DNA from: Malachius bipustulatus
Lineage: Eukaryota > Arthropoda > Insecta > Coleoptera > Melyridae
Direction: 5' to 3'
Assembly (NCBI GenBank): GCA_910589415.1
Contig: OU342630.1
Location: 26,507,867-26,571,866 of the forward strand
DNA length: 64,000 nt
Position 1 is the stretch's first letter. Every line of letters starts with the position of its first letter. The position numbers and the translations under genes were made by a program. Shown in pieces: positions 23,556 through 35,052 of the stretch. Under the pieces are notes generated by a model, which worked only from the letters and a program-made list of their open reading frames with translations, was not told the DNA's origin and searched no databases.

Positions 23556-23830
23556 TACAGGGTGTCAGGTAAGTATCTCCTAATTTCTCATGAGCATACA
23601 GGGGAGCTTAAAATAAACCCAGTGCGCCATAAGAGAATATTTCCTAAAGTGTCCCAAAACGGAGACCCAGAGCCCCAAAAACCTATCCAACGATTTACTT
23701 TTATGGATCTAACTTTTGAACCGACCCGTATACTTCGATGAATTTTCAAGATTTTATAGAGGCTATGTAGAGTCATTAAGCCATATCAGAGAAGATGTTT
23801 GACATAGTCAGAGAGGAAATTAAAAAAAAA
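23556..23830. mobile_element. Left arm of a truncated TACAGGGTG element
   Basis: TACAGGGTGTCAGGTAAGT starts right after a TA at 23554-23555. No inverted partner is visible downstream before 24060, where another element begins. It has one terminus only, so it is truncated or strongly decayed. The frames on both strands here (about 62-68 codons) are not recognised. Confidence 0.5.
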
Positions 23831-24059
23831 TGATTCAGTCAACGTGGGAAAAACAACGTAGTTTTATTTTGTATACAGCGATACCTAAAAAATAAAGCGA
23901 GTAAGATATCGGTGGCAATAATTATCGGGTCAAATAATAATAAAAAATCACTTTGTGTATCATAAAAAGTTGAGGAGAGTATTTTTATATTTTTGTATTT
24001 TTAATATTTTTGTAGATGTTAATAATTAATGAGTGAGGTATTTATCCAAGAAATTTAAC

Positions 24060-24514
24060 TACAGGGTTATTGGTAACTGGATACATATTCTTTTGGTGAT
24101 CTAATAAGACAAGGGCTAAAGAGTAAATTAGGTCTAACATGCACTATACAAAACTCAAAAAAAATTGAGATATTTTTGTTTAATTTTTTTTTAATTTTTG
24201 TTTTTTTCATTTTAAAATTTTTATGTTTATCTTTGAAATTTTCACATGATCAAAATACTTCCGTTCAAGTTGTAGGTATTCCTAACGGAAAAATCATAGT
24301 GTTGAACAAGTATTTCAGCAAAAAAAAAAACGTTAAATTACATTTTTTGATAATCACCTTTGAAGACATTTAAATCATTTTTTTTAATTAAAAATCGAAA
24401 TATCTCAAAATCGATTGAGTTTTGTATACTGCATATTAGGCTTAATTATTTACTACTTACCTCTTGCTTTATCAGATCACCAAAGGAATGTATCCAGTTA
24501 ACAATAATCCTGTA
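24060..24514. mobile_element. MITE, 455 bp, TACAGGGTTATTGG ends
   Basis: The left arm TACAGGGTTATTGGTAACTG and the GATACATATTCTTTTGGTG block are mirrored on the right as CACCAAAGGAATGTATCC, AGTTAACAATAATCCTGTA. Inner mirrored blocks (GCACTATACAAAACTC near 24140 against GAGTTTTGTATACTGC near 24417) put the arms at about 95 bp. The centre is AT-rich and non-coding. The right end directly abuts another TACAGGG phrase at 24515. Confidence 0.85.
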
Positions 24515-24574
24515 TACAGGGTTGTAACAAGTTTTCCAAATGGCGGTAATGGCGGGAGAGTCTCTTCTTCCATC

Positions 24575-25200
24575 ATCATCTCTTCGTTTACTTGGCGTGA
24601 GCCTCGGAGCGAACATGTCTTGACATGATCATGTTGCGGGTTTGGCGAAGAGCGCTTCTCAAAGACTTGCACTGCTCCGCACAAAGATAATTTTATACGC
24701 CTGAACTGCTCTTATACTCTCTCCTCTTATACAAGGCTCAAATACGACCATCCTTGGAGCACTGCTTATATTCTTGGAGCTCAGTTCCTGAACATACCCT
24801 GAGATTACTTGAGTCAATTCCGAAAAGAGCCATTCAATTGATCGGGGACCCAGATTTGACAAAATATCTAGATAGTCTTGAAAATCTAAGAAAAGTAGCT
24901 GAGCTGAGCCTGTGTCACAGATATTTTTGTGGGAAGGGTTCACAAAACGTGGCCCGTTTGATTCCACCTAGAATGAGGCCGGGCCTCGTTCACGTCGAGC
25001 CGCCGTAGCTCATCCCTATCAAGTCCAGCTCGTTACACCTCGCACCGCCTTATTTTAGACTTCTTTCATGTACAGAACCGGATCTCTTCGGAATAGAATT
25101 CCAAGCGAAGTGTTTCATTTTGAACATAACCTGCAACGATTCAAAATGAACGTGAATCGATATCGCCGCTCCTAGAGCGACATAGGAATTTCCCTACAGG
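24575..25200 (+). pseudogene. Non-LTR RT C-terminal relic, sister copy of the 56.6-59.7 kb element
   Basis: The nucleotide text matches 58400-58550 plus 59255-59735 closely, beginning TCTTCGTTTACTTGGCGTG. The clearest frame (24754-25008) reads HTLRLLESIPKRAIQLIGDP, then DLTKYLDSLE and KVAELSLCHRYF. That is the region following the RT palm in a group of insect Jockey-superfamily elements, where the text is normally RRKVADLSLFYRYFHG. Indels break the frame on both sides. The 3' untranslated end is near 25200. It lacks the MITE that splits its sister copy at 58555-59252. Confidence 0.8.
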
Positions 25201-25228
25201 GCATGTACCTTTTCAATAAACAAAATAA

Positions 25229-25455
25229 ATACTGGAAAACGGCTCATATGTCCCTATCTTAACTTTTTATGCATTATTCTGTGATGTAAATAAATGTTTA
25301 AGCAGGGTGAAAAGAAATCTAAAAAATCTGAGATTTCTCAACGCGTCGCAAAAAAAGGAATAGTACATAATTATGTTTCTGTATACTATTGCTTTAACAT
25401 TAAAACATTAACTTAAAAGGTTAAGATAGGGAAATGTAAACCGTTTTCCAATCTT
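25229..25455. mobile_element. Small MITE, about 225 bp
   Basis: The left end GGAAAACGGCTCATATGTCC and CTATCTTAAC is mirrored at 25420-25452 as GTTAAGATAGGGAAATG and TAAACCGTTTTCC. It is non-coding. A related terminal phrase occurs near 14985-15020. Confidence 0.6.
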
Positions 25456-26109
25456 CGGAGCCGTTTTCGCTGTAGAGGGCCTCGAATTTCAAAAATTGCT
25501 ATTTGCTTGTTCATAACTCCTAAACTTCTCAATTTAAATACCAACAACTGTAAAAACCAATCTTACTTTTTCTTCTCAGAGAATCTAAAATTGCAATCAA
25601 AATTTTCTTAAAGTCAAGGGACATAGCCATAACGTCCGTCCCGTATACCGCGAATAACCCGTATACTGTGTCCATGGACGAGATTGTGAAGAATACCTTT
25701 CCCAACATGCATTTTAAGAAAAAAATTGTTTTCGTATAAAATATTATTTTTTTCAAGGAGCGACAAAAACCACACAAAAATATGATAAATACAGGGTGTT
25801 ATGACAGGTAGTAAGTAATTGATATAATAATAATACAATAATATAATACACACAATAACAATATTACATTTACAATAACAATCAAATACAATAAATGCTC
25901 ACAATAAATCAATACTTGTGTGATCAAGTGGGAGACAAAAATAAAAAAAAGAACGAGTCAAGTCAACCAACGAACACAAGCACAAAAGGTTATACCTTGA
26001 ATGTGAACTTGTGCAGTTTCTCAACCTTTCCTCCCAAAGTCTCTCCGTATATGTACAGCATATTTTCAAACCAAATCTACTGTCTAGTTAGGTAGATTGA
26101 GTAGATTCA
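25456..26109. other. Unassigned DNA with one isolated element end
   Basis: A TACAGGGTGTTATGACAGG terminus starts at 25790 without a visible inverted partner. The frames here (up to 82 codons, minus strand) carry no recognised domain. Confidence 0.35.
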
Positions 26110-28262
26110 TCAACTTCCAGAGCAGTGCTCGATATATCGGAATATCATGGCTCGTGGCCAAGTGGCTATCAATTTCTTTACTTTCTTTCTAAACAATCCT
26201 AAACTATTAATTGTCTTAAGGTCAGCAGGTAGCCTATTATGCAGTCTAGGTCCCAAATATGTATAAGACCGCTGCAAGATGCATTTATTTGCCCGTGGTA
26301 CTTCATAGTATTTTAGTCTATTGCCCGTATTCACAAACGATAATTTCCTAAATAATTACGTAATTAATTAAATGAGTGAGATGGAGATATGCAGTTTTTT
26401 TGCAATAGAATGAGATGGGGATAATTGATTACGTAATTATTTAGGAAATTATCGTTTGTGAATACGGGCATATGTCTCGTATCGTATGTATGGTATATGT
26501 TTATCAACTCGGATTTATACTTGTGCTGTCTTATCAAGTGGTGGCGCAGAATAACTGCCTCACATTCAATAAGCCAGTTTCAGCATATAAATCTTCACTT
26601 GGGTAGTTCAGGGGTTTGTGGCACATAATTTTTATAAATCTTTTTTGTATCCTTTCCAATTTCATAACATGCTTACTCACAGCTGCTCCCCAAGCAACTA
26701 TACCATAACTTATATGGCTTTCTACTAGAAAGTAATACAGGATCCTCATTTGTCCGTAAGCAAGTACATTCGCAAGGTATCTAAATCGATACAATATATA
26801 TCTGAGTCTTTTTACTGTATCATCTATTTGAATATTCCATTTCAGGTTAGTATCTATACAAACCCCCAAGTACTTGACCTGATTTTCACGTTGAATGGTC
26901 CCCCCACATTATGTATCTTCATATCCAAGGAAAAAAAGTTTGGTAGTGCACTGGAATAGGAGGAAAAGGGTACAAACACTGTCTTCTCAAAATTAACGGT
27001 TAGTAATCGACTTTGCAGCCAGTCAATGATAGTAATCAAATCAGATTCGGCTTTTACTTTTAGGGATGACCAAGTCACGTCCCTGCACAGTATAGCTGTG
27101 TCGTCTGCGTAGCCTATGACTTCGGCCTCTATATCGAGCTGAAATATATCATTTAGGTAGATATTAAACAACATAGGGCCAATTACAGTTCTCTGTGGTA
27201 TACCACATTTGACCACTCGAGACTCACTGAGCACACCTTCGATGATCACTTGTTGTGTTCTGTGATTCAGATAATCTCCAAGCAACTCCAAGGCAACACC
27301 TCTAAACCCTATTCCTTCCAGTATGTTTAATAGTTTGTTATGGTTAACTGTTTCGAAAGCTTTAGCAAGATCCAGGAATATGCACAAAGTCGGTATTTTT
27401 TGATCTATGTAATTACTAATTTTTGTTGTTAAATGGCAAATAGTGTCTTCTGTGGATTTGTTTTCTCTGAAGCCAAGTTGTCTCCCCGACATTATACTAT
27501 ATTTATCCATGTAGGACATTATACGGCTTTTTAATATCATTTCGTAGACTTTTCCAAGATTTGAGATGAGTGCAATAGGCCTATAGTTTGTCATCTGTGA
27601 TTTACCCTTTTTAAATATGGGTCTTACTATAGCACTTTTGAAAGCAGTCGGGAATTTTCCGGTTTTAGGTCCACTATTTATTATGTATGTGAGCGGCTGT
27701 TTTATTTCATCGACGATAATCTTCAGTAGCTCAGAGGTCAGATTATCGGGGCCTGGTGCCTTTTTGTTTTTAAATTTCAAAATACAGCTTTTCACCTCCA
27801 GAGTATCCGTTTCTGTCAGAAATATTGAGTTCGTGACCTTTGTGTTTTGTTCATTAGTACAATTGGTATTTTTTGCAATCTTTTCTGCGAGTTGTTTGCC
27901 TATATTAGTAAAATATATCACAAACTTATCAGCAATTTCTTTAGCACTTTTAAGAGTCTGACCATCTTCTGTTTGGATCTCAATTTTCTCAGCTTCTCTG
28001 TTTGATTTGTCTTTGCCAGCTATAGTTCGTTAACACACTTCAATAGGTTTAAAGAGCTATTTTTACAGGCCAATATTTTGTTTTGGTAATAAATTTTTTT
28101 GGCAGTCCTTATACAATCGTTTAGTTTATTCCTATACTTCCTATATGTACTACAGGGTTATCGGCTGATGGGTTTCGCCTCATGATTTGAAAGAGCCTGT
28201 TTTTTCTCTTCGATGGACTTTAGGAGCTCACTAGAAATCCAAGCCCTTTTTGCGCGCTTTAC
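26110..28262 (-). pseudogene. Non-LTR retrotransposon pol relic (RT), minus strand
   Basis: Reading from 28262 downward: a pre-RT region with KRAKRAWISSELL (28262-28220) and YRKYRNKLNDCIRTAKK (about 28140), then the long frame 27921-26854. That frame has the RT core: ILKFKNKKAPGPDNLTSELL, RPIFKKGKSQMTNYRPIALI, DLAKAFETVN, GIPQRTVIGPMLFNIYLNDI and YADDTAIL. A frameshift near 26860 leads to 26869-26534 (HISYGIVAWGAA, RIQKRFIKIM). A 149-bp MITE then interrupts, and the C-terminus resumes at about 26334 (YTYLGPRLHNRLP). In GIPQRTVIGP the usual G after Q is R. At least two frameshifts and the insertion make it dead. A Penelope-like fragment truncates it at about 28270, so the endonuclease is lost. 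Confidence 0.88.
26322..26470. mobile_element. 149-bp MITE inside the RT relic
   Basis: TGCCCGTATTCACAAACGAT at the left, continuing TTCCTAAATAATTACGTAAT, is matched perfectly as its complement at 26426-26470. The flanks show TAT on both sides, a 3-bp duplication. Ends of the type GGGCGTATTCA with 3-bp duplications fit PIF/Harbinger-type MITEs; that assignment is an inference. The near-perfect arms suggest recent insertion. Confidence 0.88.
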
Positions 28263-28270
28263 GTTTTTTA

Positions 28271-28938
28271 AATGATGTGTGTAGGCTTTCACGGCCGGCT
28301 TTTATTGAAATCATAATTGATTCCGGCTGTTGGCTGGTGGTCCATCGAGATTTGCTCTAAACATTCCGTCTACAGAGGCGGTTGACATCACCATCAGTTA
28401 CGTATGCGCAAGGGATGCTTCCTTCCACTTCTCGTCTTCACTGATAACAGACTGCCCGGGCGGAAAAGCGCTCCTATTTATAGAGTGATTATCTGGTGAC
28501 GTCACACCCACACGAAATAGAGCAACCCATTGGAGCGGCTATCTCTACCACAGCAACGGCCGGTCTCTCCGATGATGTAATAGATTCAGGAGTCAGACGA
28601 TGACTCATTTGGGTCTGACGTAATGCCGACTACCAAATCCTCCGCAGTTTCATTCCTTCCTCCAGCCTATTGAAATTATTGGGATATTTATAAATTTCAA
28701 TTGCCTCACGATGTAATCGGGTGTAATAGTGTGAAGTAGGGAACAGGACTTTCGTCCTTTCAAAGCATACTTTATGGCGTGATCTTCCTGTAGTACGGTA
28801 TGCTCCGCGACAGCTGACTTTTCTACCTGGCTCAGGCGGCAGTTTCTCTTGTGTTCGGTCACACGGGTATTGACGCTGCGTTTGGTGGTTCCGATGTATA
28901 CACAGTACCACAGACGACGCTTGGACTTCGATTTCACA
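28271..28938 (-). pseudogene. Penelope-like element 3' part with GIY-YIG nuclease
   Basis: Two overlapping minus-strand frames (28937-28650 and 28911-28630) together carry a GIY-YIG endonuclease end: WYCVYIGTTKRSVNTRVTEH, then NCRLSQVEKSAVAEH and, in the other frame, SHYYTRLHREAIEIYK with YPNNFNR. This is the nuclease fused C-terminally to Penelope-like RTs (established). A frameshift lies near 28790, so it is not functional, and no RT part remains upstream. Downstream (28630-28271) is the element terminus, containing CACGGCCGGC and a CTGATGGTGATGTC phrase shared with 55381-55612. Confidence 0.8.
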
Positions 28939-30639
28939 CAGTGCTAGAATGTGACGTTTAATTGCCTGCGGATGTTAGTGTACTGAGTTGATGTTTGCGT
29001 TTAATGCCTCTAATGTTACAAAAGTCAACCATAAATTTTCCCATTCGAGAGGTCTTACACTTCGTGCTCCTGCATGAATGTGCCCCTGGATTAGCCCCCG
29101 CCCGGAGATCAGAATTGGGTCGTGTTACCTCCGGAAAATTTTAATTCCGGATTTTTAACTTGATCTATGCATTTTTTTCTCACCCCATGGACCGAAATCT
29201 CTGACATAGCAGCGAAACGTCAGCTCTTTAAAGCAACTTCACGCCGCCTAAGCCAGAAAGATGGCATCGCACTGGATGAGGCTGTTTGGGTTCTATGTTC
29301 TCTATCATCTGGTCAGCCGCGGGTATTTAATTTCCCCTATGCCATCCACATTAGACAACATTCCCCTATCCGCCACCCGGGGAGGCTCCCGATAGTGGAC
29401 TATATCAACCCCGACACGAGATTGATGACCCATATATGAATCACATGACCTATCTTCTCATCTTGAAAAAAAAACAAGATGGCGGCCATATCGTAAAATT
29501 AAGCGGCAAAAAAGTTTATTTTTCATGTCAAAAGATGTGCAATATTGTCAGATTTGACCCCGGAAATTTTTAGAGCGATACGTTAAACGGTTCTGGCTAC
29601 AGTATTACATATACTTAACACCTAACCCTATATTATACTATTTTCCATTTGTTAGTAAAATACTTCATTTTCGCACAGTTTTCTACTCAGGTGGTGTATT
29701 GTACCTTGACTGCCCTGAAGAGTACCCATGTATGTCTTTTATTCTTATGTTCTAATCTAAAATCTTTCTTGCTTCTAGTATCGCATTAGTTTGACTAAAC
29801 GTTGTAAATTTGTTCGAACAGTGTAGTCAGGTACAGCTTGACCGATATTTCATGAGCTAAAATTCTTGGAAGTGTGCTACGGATCTCGGAAATGCAAGCT
29901 GACTGCACATACCGCCGGCCGGAAAGACAGCAGCGGCACGTCTTTCACCAGTTCACGCTTATAAATCTTTAGCAGTTAGCTAGCAGAAATCTACGTTTCA
30001 CGGTCCGCCCGCCACTGCTTACAAATATTAAGCGATGACAGACGCCCGCGTGCCTATAAGAGTACGTTATCGATTTATTCTTTTCTGAGAATTTTGTCTC
30101 TTCAAATATCGTACGGACTTTTTTGTAACGGTCTTCTTTAGTTTTACCTATTAACTTCAATACACATAGTTAATTCCGAAAAATCCTACACCTTCAGCCA
30201 GCCCAGGTCTCGCAAAATTGACTTAACACCAACAGTTCTATCATATTTTGGTATTCGGTACTCTCATTTCTCTGTTTTGTAATAATTGCAACTTTTCAGT
30301 ATACCCTTATTAGCCAAGTATAGTACAGTGCTCGCAAAATTAAAACAAAAATATAGTTGAAGATGATCTGGCTTTGGTCACCAATCTGACCGCACTCGTC
30401 ACTGTATGGTTCATGCTTTATTTTGAGCTCACGTCACGAAGATGGTGTCCAGTTCGAATTCGGATCACTGGAAGTGAACTCGAATTTTGTAAACCATGGG
30501 TATTCGGGGGGACTTGGCTGAGCTGCGGCGTACTATTGGCCCTTGAGGTGTTGAATATTTCCAGGTCAGATCTATCTTTTACATAAAATTTCCTTTAAAG
30601 ACCATTCGATGTCCCTTGGTCGGTTTTTTTAGTCAATCG
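28939..30639. other. Unassigned, partly GC-richer DNA
   Basis: No gene is recognised. 29080-29440 is GC-richer (CCCCCGCCCGG near 29095, CACCCGGGGAGGCTCCCGAT near 29377) and holds a 90-codon frame without a known domain; it looks like part of a dispersed repeat. 29870-30070 is also GC-richer, with CCGCCGGCCGG. No boundaries can be set. Confidence 0.3.
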
Positions 30640-30850
30640 AAACGTTTACATTTTTATCCCACATTGGACAGCTGTTCAGCACTTTCGTTGCGTATTTGTA
30701 TGTGTCCAGGCATCCAGGGCAATCTGATGTCAGTCCAGTTTTTTGCACATGCCACCAAGATTAATCTTTTAGTTATCAACGAGCTGTGACCTCGGTTGTT
30801 ATCGATTGAGCAGCTTGATATTCTGTGTTTTCAAGAATTATTACAGCACA
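30640..30850 (-). pseudogene. RNase H relic of a non-LTR element
   Basis: Minus-strand text at about 30640-30730 reads LPWMPGHIQIRNESAEQLSN, which matches the RNase H motif VPGHxGIxGNExADxLA. Upstream (30760-30850), in other frames, EYQAAQSITTEVTAR resembles the SQAALKAL helix that precedes it. Frameshifts and stops are frequent. Nothing else of the element could be followed. The clade is unresolved. Confidence 0.5.
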
Positions 30851-32240
30851 CCCTTTATTGATTGTTACGGATCTCTGAATTGCACATTCGGTTAATAGTA
30901 CTTGGTATTGTGACCCCTATGCCTGCTTGCCCTGAATTTCTATTTTCTACAAGATTTCTAATTTGTTCGACAAAGAACCTATAGTGGCCAGGTAAATTAA
31001 AACCTTAAACCACTATAAATCGTAAATCTAGTATAATATAAGTGTTTCAATATTCTATAATATAAATAAAATAAACAAAGGTATCCATAAAAGGCAAAGG
31101 TAAAACAGTATTAAAATGTGTGAAGAGGTCAATTCAAACCTAATAAGTAATAAAATTGACTATAAATGCTGGTGGTAAAGAGACAGCAGCAGAAGGAGAG
31201 AATATAAACCTATTAACTACTCGGCAGGTCTGATGTCATAAATGGAAAGGGTGTGTACTAAAAATGTTAAAACCACTGGCCACAGGTCCGGGCATGGCTT
31301 ATAAACTCGTAAACTCGCGTAAGATATATCCACCGTCTACAAAAAATTCTTCAACTTCAAAATAAAATAACACTACCCCGGTGCATTTGATGTTTGCATT
31401 TTCAGAATGATTGTAGGTCACGCTAACTTCAGATAATAATTTACATAAGATGAACCCCATCGAAAATATTTCTGTTTATGTAATGATAAAGACGTTGGCA
31501 TAATATAAATTAATAAGCAATAGATTGAAATGAGGGATTCAAGTCGATTTATTCTTTTAAAATCTTTTAAAATCTGCATTTTAACTCGGAATCCAATAGA
31601 TTGAAATTTTGGTAGCATGACGGCCGGGTAAAATTTCTGCCTCTGAAAAAGGAGAGTAAAAAATGGAGAACTCACCTAATGTGGGCGGTTTCTCGATCCC
31701 TCATTCCATGCATGGATTTCTCACTACTGTTACCTCACAACTCTGTTTTTTTTTCCTATATAGCTAGTCTACATGTTCTTCAAGTCTGTTAGTACTTTTT
31801 TGGCTTTTGTCACGTAGGTACCGTTTTTTGTAGGGTACCTCGTCTAAACCGTCTAAATCGTCTAAACCGTAACACGACCGTATATTTTCAGATAATTTTC
31901 TTCACTAACTATTTCTCTAGAAAATGAGGGAAAAGTATGTGGAATAAATCCAAAACACGTCTATTGAGATTTTTTGTGAGTTACATTTTGGCACCAAGAA
32001 TTTAATTTTTTGCTTTCTTATTAATGAGCTGAAACCTAGCCTCACATTGTTTTTCTAAATGGGACACTTATATCAGGGTTATTCACGGTATAAGGGACTG
32101 AAAATTAAGGCTACGTCCCTTGATTAAAAAAAATGTTTTTTGGAAAGGATACAGACTCATTAGAGTTCATTTTAAAATTATTTCCATATTAATATAAAAT
32201 AAAAACAACGGAATGGGATGTCAATGAGTATATTCCATAT
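30851..32240. other. Unassigned AT-rich DNA
   Basis: I recognise no gene or element. A short run of related CGTCTAAACCGTCTAAATCG units lies at 31841-31870. The minus-strand frame at 31418-31675 has no domain. Confidence 0.4.
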
Positions 32241-32252
32241 ATAAATAAAAAT

Positions 32253-32294
32253 CTTGTCGACCGGTTTCGGGGGTTAACCCATCCTCAGGACAAC
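32253..32294 (-). ncRNA. Hammerhead-ribozyme-like motif
   Basis: On the minus strand the order is: stem I 5' strand GUUGUC, core CUGAGGA (rc of 32282-32288), a stem-loop GGG-UUAA-CCC, core GAAA (rc of 32265-32268), self-complementary ACCGGU, C, and stem I 3' strand GACAAG. Five stem I pairs form (UUGUC/GACAA). The CUGANGA and GAAA cores are intact. Stem III is only the palindrome ACCGGU, as known for dimer-acting hammerheads of Penelope-like elements and retrozymes. One U lies between CUGAGGA and stem II, so activity is uncertain. No coding part of a host element is adjacent. Confidence 0.55.
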
Positions 32295-32300
32295 TGCAAG

Positions 32301-33834
32301 TGAGATATAATGTGGTTTAGTAAAAAAGATGTTAAGTAATGTAAAAATACTCACTTGTCAGTTAAACAAGAGTCGCAAGATTAAAGCTCCATACATATCA
32401 GTCATTACTAAATTACATAAAAGAGAGGTAAAGGGTAAAACACAGATCAAAAAACATCAAAAAATATTTTTTTTAATCCTTCCCAAATGAAAGGGTGGTA
32501 TCATGAGGCATCCTAAGATGTATCCTAAAAATGGTGAATTTCCGGACACACATGTTATTGGAAATTGTTTTTTACCAAAGAATCTCGCTTTAAAATGTTT
32601 CGGAATATTATAGATACACCCTGCACAAACGTCGGTCGTTTTCAGAATAGTATACCTATAAAAAGTTCTCATTACATGCAATAATATTTGTTTAATTTTT
32701 TTTCGTGGGTACCACCTTTAGGTTCCTTAATAAGGTACAGGGACAAGTTATATGAGACACTCTGTAGGCAGGTAGGTACCTACTTACACACACTTTGAAA
32801 ATGGACAACAAATTTCTATTGTAATAATTATTCCCTATCTATAATGTATACCAAATGTATACGCAGGCTTCAATCAAAACAGTGGATTCCCTAATAATAG
32901 AAATTCATTTTTCAGAAAGGAAAGTAAATACATTTTCTAATGACGCAACTTCGCGTTGCCTGCTGCAGGTGTTTCCTTCACCCATGTTCGTAACAATGTA
33001 GGGCAGCATCCCTTGACAAGTCTATTATCTTGCTAACAGATCAACGTCACTTTCTGAAATTGCCATAAATATCAGTTGAAAGGCAGCAAACAATCTATAT
33101 TTCCGGATATTCCTGGCATTCTGTTGACGGTACGCCCTTCTCCCGACTACCCCTCGTCAATACCTCGCTCGCTTCCTCTACATATTCAAGAATAGAAACT
33201 GATCGGTGGTTGTATTGGAAAACCCAATCCCAATAATGAGTTCCGAAGTTGAAAATATGGAGCGTTTCCTTCTTTTCACAGTCTACTTATCTTCTTATAG
33301 GTACTTTAGGTTCATTTTGTTACAGAGAATCTTTTGCTACAGAATTCTAGAAATATTTAATTATTCATCATAGGTGCTTAAACAGCATTCGATTACTGGT
33401 AAATATGGTAAAATCTTACTTCTGATCGTACGTGATTCTATGTAATTTTTTCTCCCTATTAGCCTGTGTTAATAAGTTTCTAGCAAGCTTATTGCAAATT
33501 ATGACATTATTATTATTTACAAACAGTTCGAAAAATAAGTTTTTGGATTATGCTCTGCGATGTCGAAGCAGCTTGTTTGTACTTAAATTAACTTTTGTTA
33601 TCAAAGAGCTGTGCAGTTTGTCGAATAAGCGTTAACAAGTAGTTTTTTATACTCTTATTGAACAATATTCCAATTATTAGAGCTTTTTGGATGAATTATG
33701 AAGGTTATTATTCGTAGGTATTGAATCATATAATACCCGGCTCTTGTCCAATCACAGTTGCTAGCACTTCATACTCGGTTCTAGAAGTTGTTCCAATCAG
33801 TAAAATGAATAAAAATTATTATGATTGAAATTTG
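32301..33834. other. Unassigned AT-rich DNA
   Basis: No gene is recognised. The part next to 32300 may belong to the same retroelement terminus as the hammerhead-like motif. GGTACC/GTAGGTACCTAC phrases near 32770 are common in this genome. The frame at 33432-33635 is unrecognised. Confidence 0.4.
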
Positions 33835-35052
33835 TACAGGGTGTTCCGTAAGTAATGGTCCGTGGTGAAATGGGAGATTCTTGGTTTAAAAATATCACGA
33901 TCTGACACTACTTGCTCTAACAAAATCTTGAAAATAAAAAAGATACAGGGTGGCAAAGTTGAGACTTAAAAACGTGTGTTTCAAAATATCTTGAAAAACT
34001 GTAAAGGTAAGAACGTGAAAACTTGGGGATAGATGTTTTACGGTATGAGAAATCATAATTTGATATCCGTGTCGATGTATTTTATAGAGGGCGCCACTTA
34101 GGTCATGTTGACGACGTAAATGAACACATAACTTTTTTATCCTTCAGGCTATCGCGCAGTTTATTGTGAAATATTAAAACTCCATCATTCTTGAGAAAAA
34201 AAGATATACTGATTATCAGTCTCAAAAGTTAGTGGTTTTCGAGATAATTGACAGTTAATAATTTTCTCTACTAGGTACTGTTTAGAATTTTTTGCTTACT
34301 GCTAGTAGTTAGAAAATTAAAAAATGCCGAGATATAATAATTTTTCAAATTCAGATAAGAGAGATATGATTTCTATTTATTTCAAACAAAACTTCAATGG
34401 AAAAGCTGCGAAACGAGAATACCTGCCGCGATATCCAAACAGACTGCAACCTGGTAATCGCCTATTTCAGAATCTGTATAGGAATTTAGGTGAATTATGG
34501 TTCATTTGTTTGCTTTTTTAATACGTCAAAGTGAAAAATGTTCAATTGCCAAAATGCTGGTTATTATCACAACCTACTGCATTAAGATTTCTGATCATAA
34601 AAAAAATAGAAATAATGTAGGAGATTATTAAAACGTGATTATCTCGAAAACCACTATTTTTTGAGACTGACAATGGTTATACCTTTTTTTCTCACCAATG
34701 ATGTAGTTTTAATATTTCACAATAAAATGCGCGATATCCTGAAGGATAAAAAAGTTATGTGTTTATTTACGTCGTCAACATAACCTAAGTGGAGCCCTCT
34801 ATAAAATACATCGACACGGATATCAAATTATGATTTCTTATACCATAAAACATCTATCCCCAAATTTTCACGTTCGTACCTTTACAATTTTTCAAGATAT
34901 TTTGAAAAGCAAATTTTTAAGTCTCAACTTTGCCACCCTGTATCTTTTTTATTATCAAGATTTTGTTAGAGCAAGTTAGTGTCAGATCGTAATATTTTTA
35001 AACCAAGAATTTCCCATTTCACCACGGACCATTACTTACGGAACACCTTGTA
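33835..35052. mobile_element. Foldback element, 1.2 kb, with very long inverted arms
   Basis: Starts TACAGGGTGTTCCGTAAGT (33835) and ends CTTACGGAACACCTTGTA (35052). The inverted arms are about 430 bp each: for example GAGGGCGCCACTTAGGTCAT near 34087 against AACCTAAGTGGAGCCCTC near 34780, and CTCGAAAACCACT near 34635 against AGTGGTTTTCGAG near 34230. The unique centre (about 34250-34620) contains a short frame encoding a transposase N-terminus. It cannot encode a full transposase, so it depends on another source. Confidence 0.92.
34324..34521 (+). pseudogene. Transposase N-terminal (HTH) remnant inside the foldback
   Basis: A 65-residue frame starts MPRYNNFSNSDKRDMISIYF and contains KAAKREYLPRYPNRLQPGNRLFQNLYRNLG. 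This is the style of the N-terminal helix-turn-helix of IS630/Tc1-like transposases in insects, where a 'YP.R..P....F' segment follows the first helices. Related, separately decayed text (ACTTGAGAAGGTTTTC..., then TTTCAGAATCTACAGG) occurs at 41340-41430. The catalytic domain is absent. It is the only coding content of this element and is presumably a remnant of the parental autonomous transposon. Confidence 0.6.

Noticed and set aside
24694..24712. Excision footprint proven at the empty site
   Set aside because: The two-base difference from the occupied copy is not a standard mariner footprint and may be ordinary divergence.
29167..29439. 90-codon frame in a GC-richer patch
   Set aside because: No known domain; the patch looks like an unidentified dispersed repeat.
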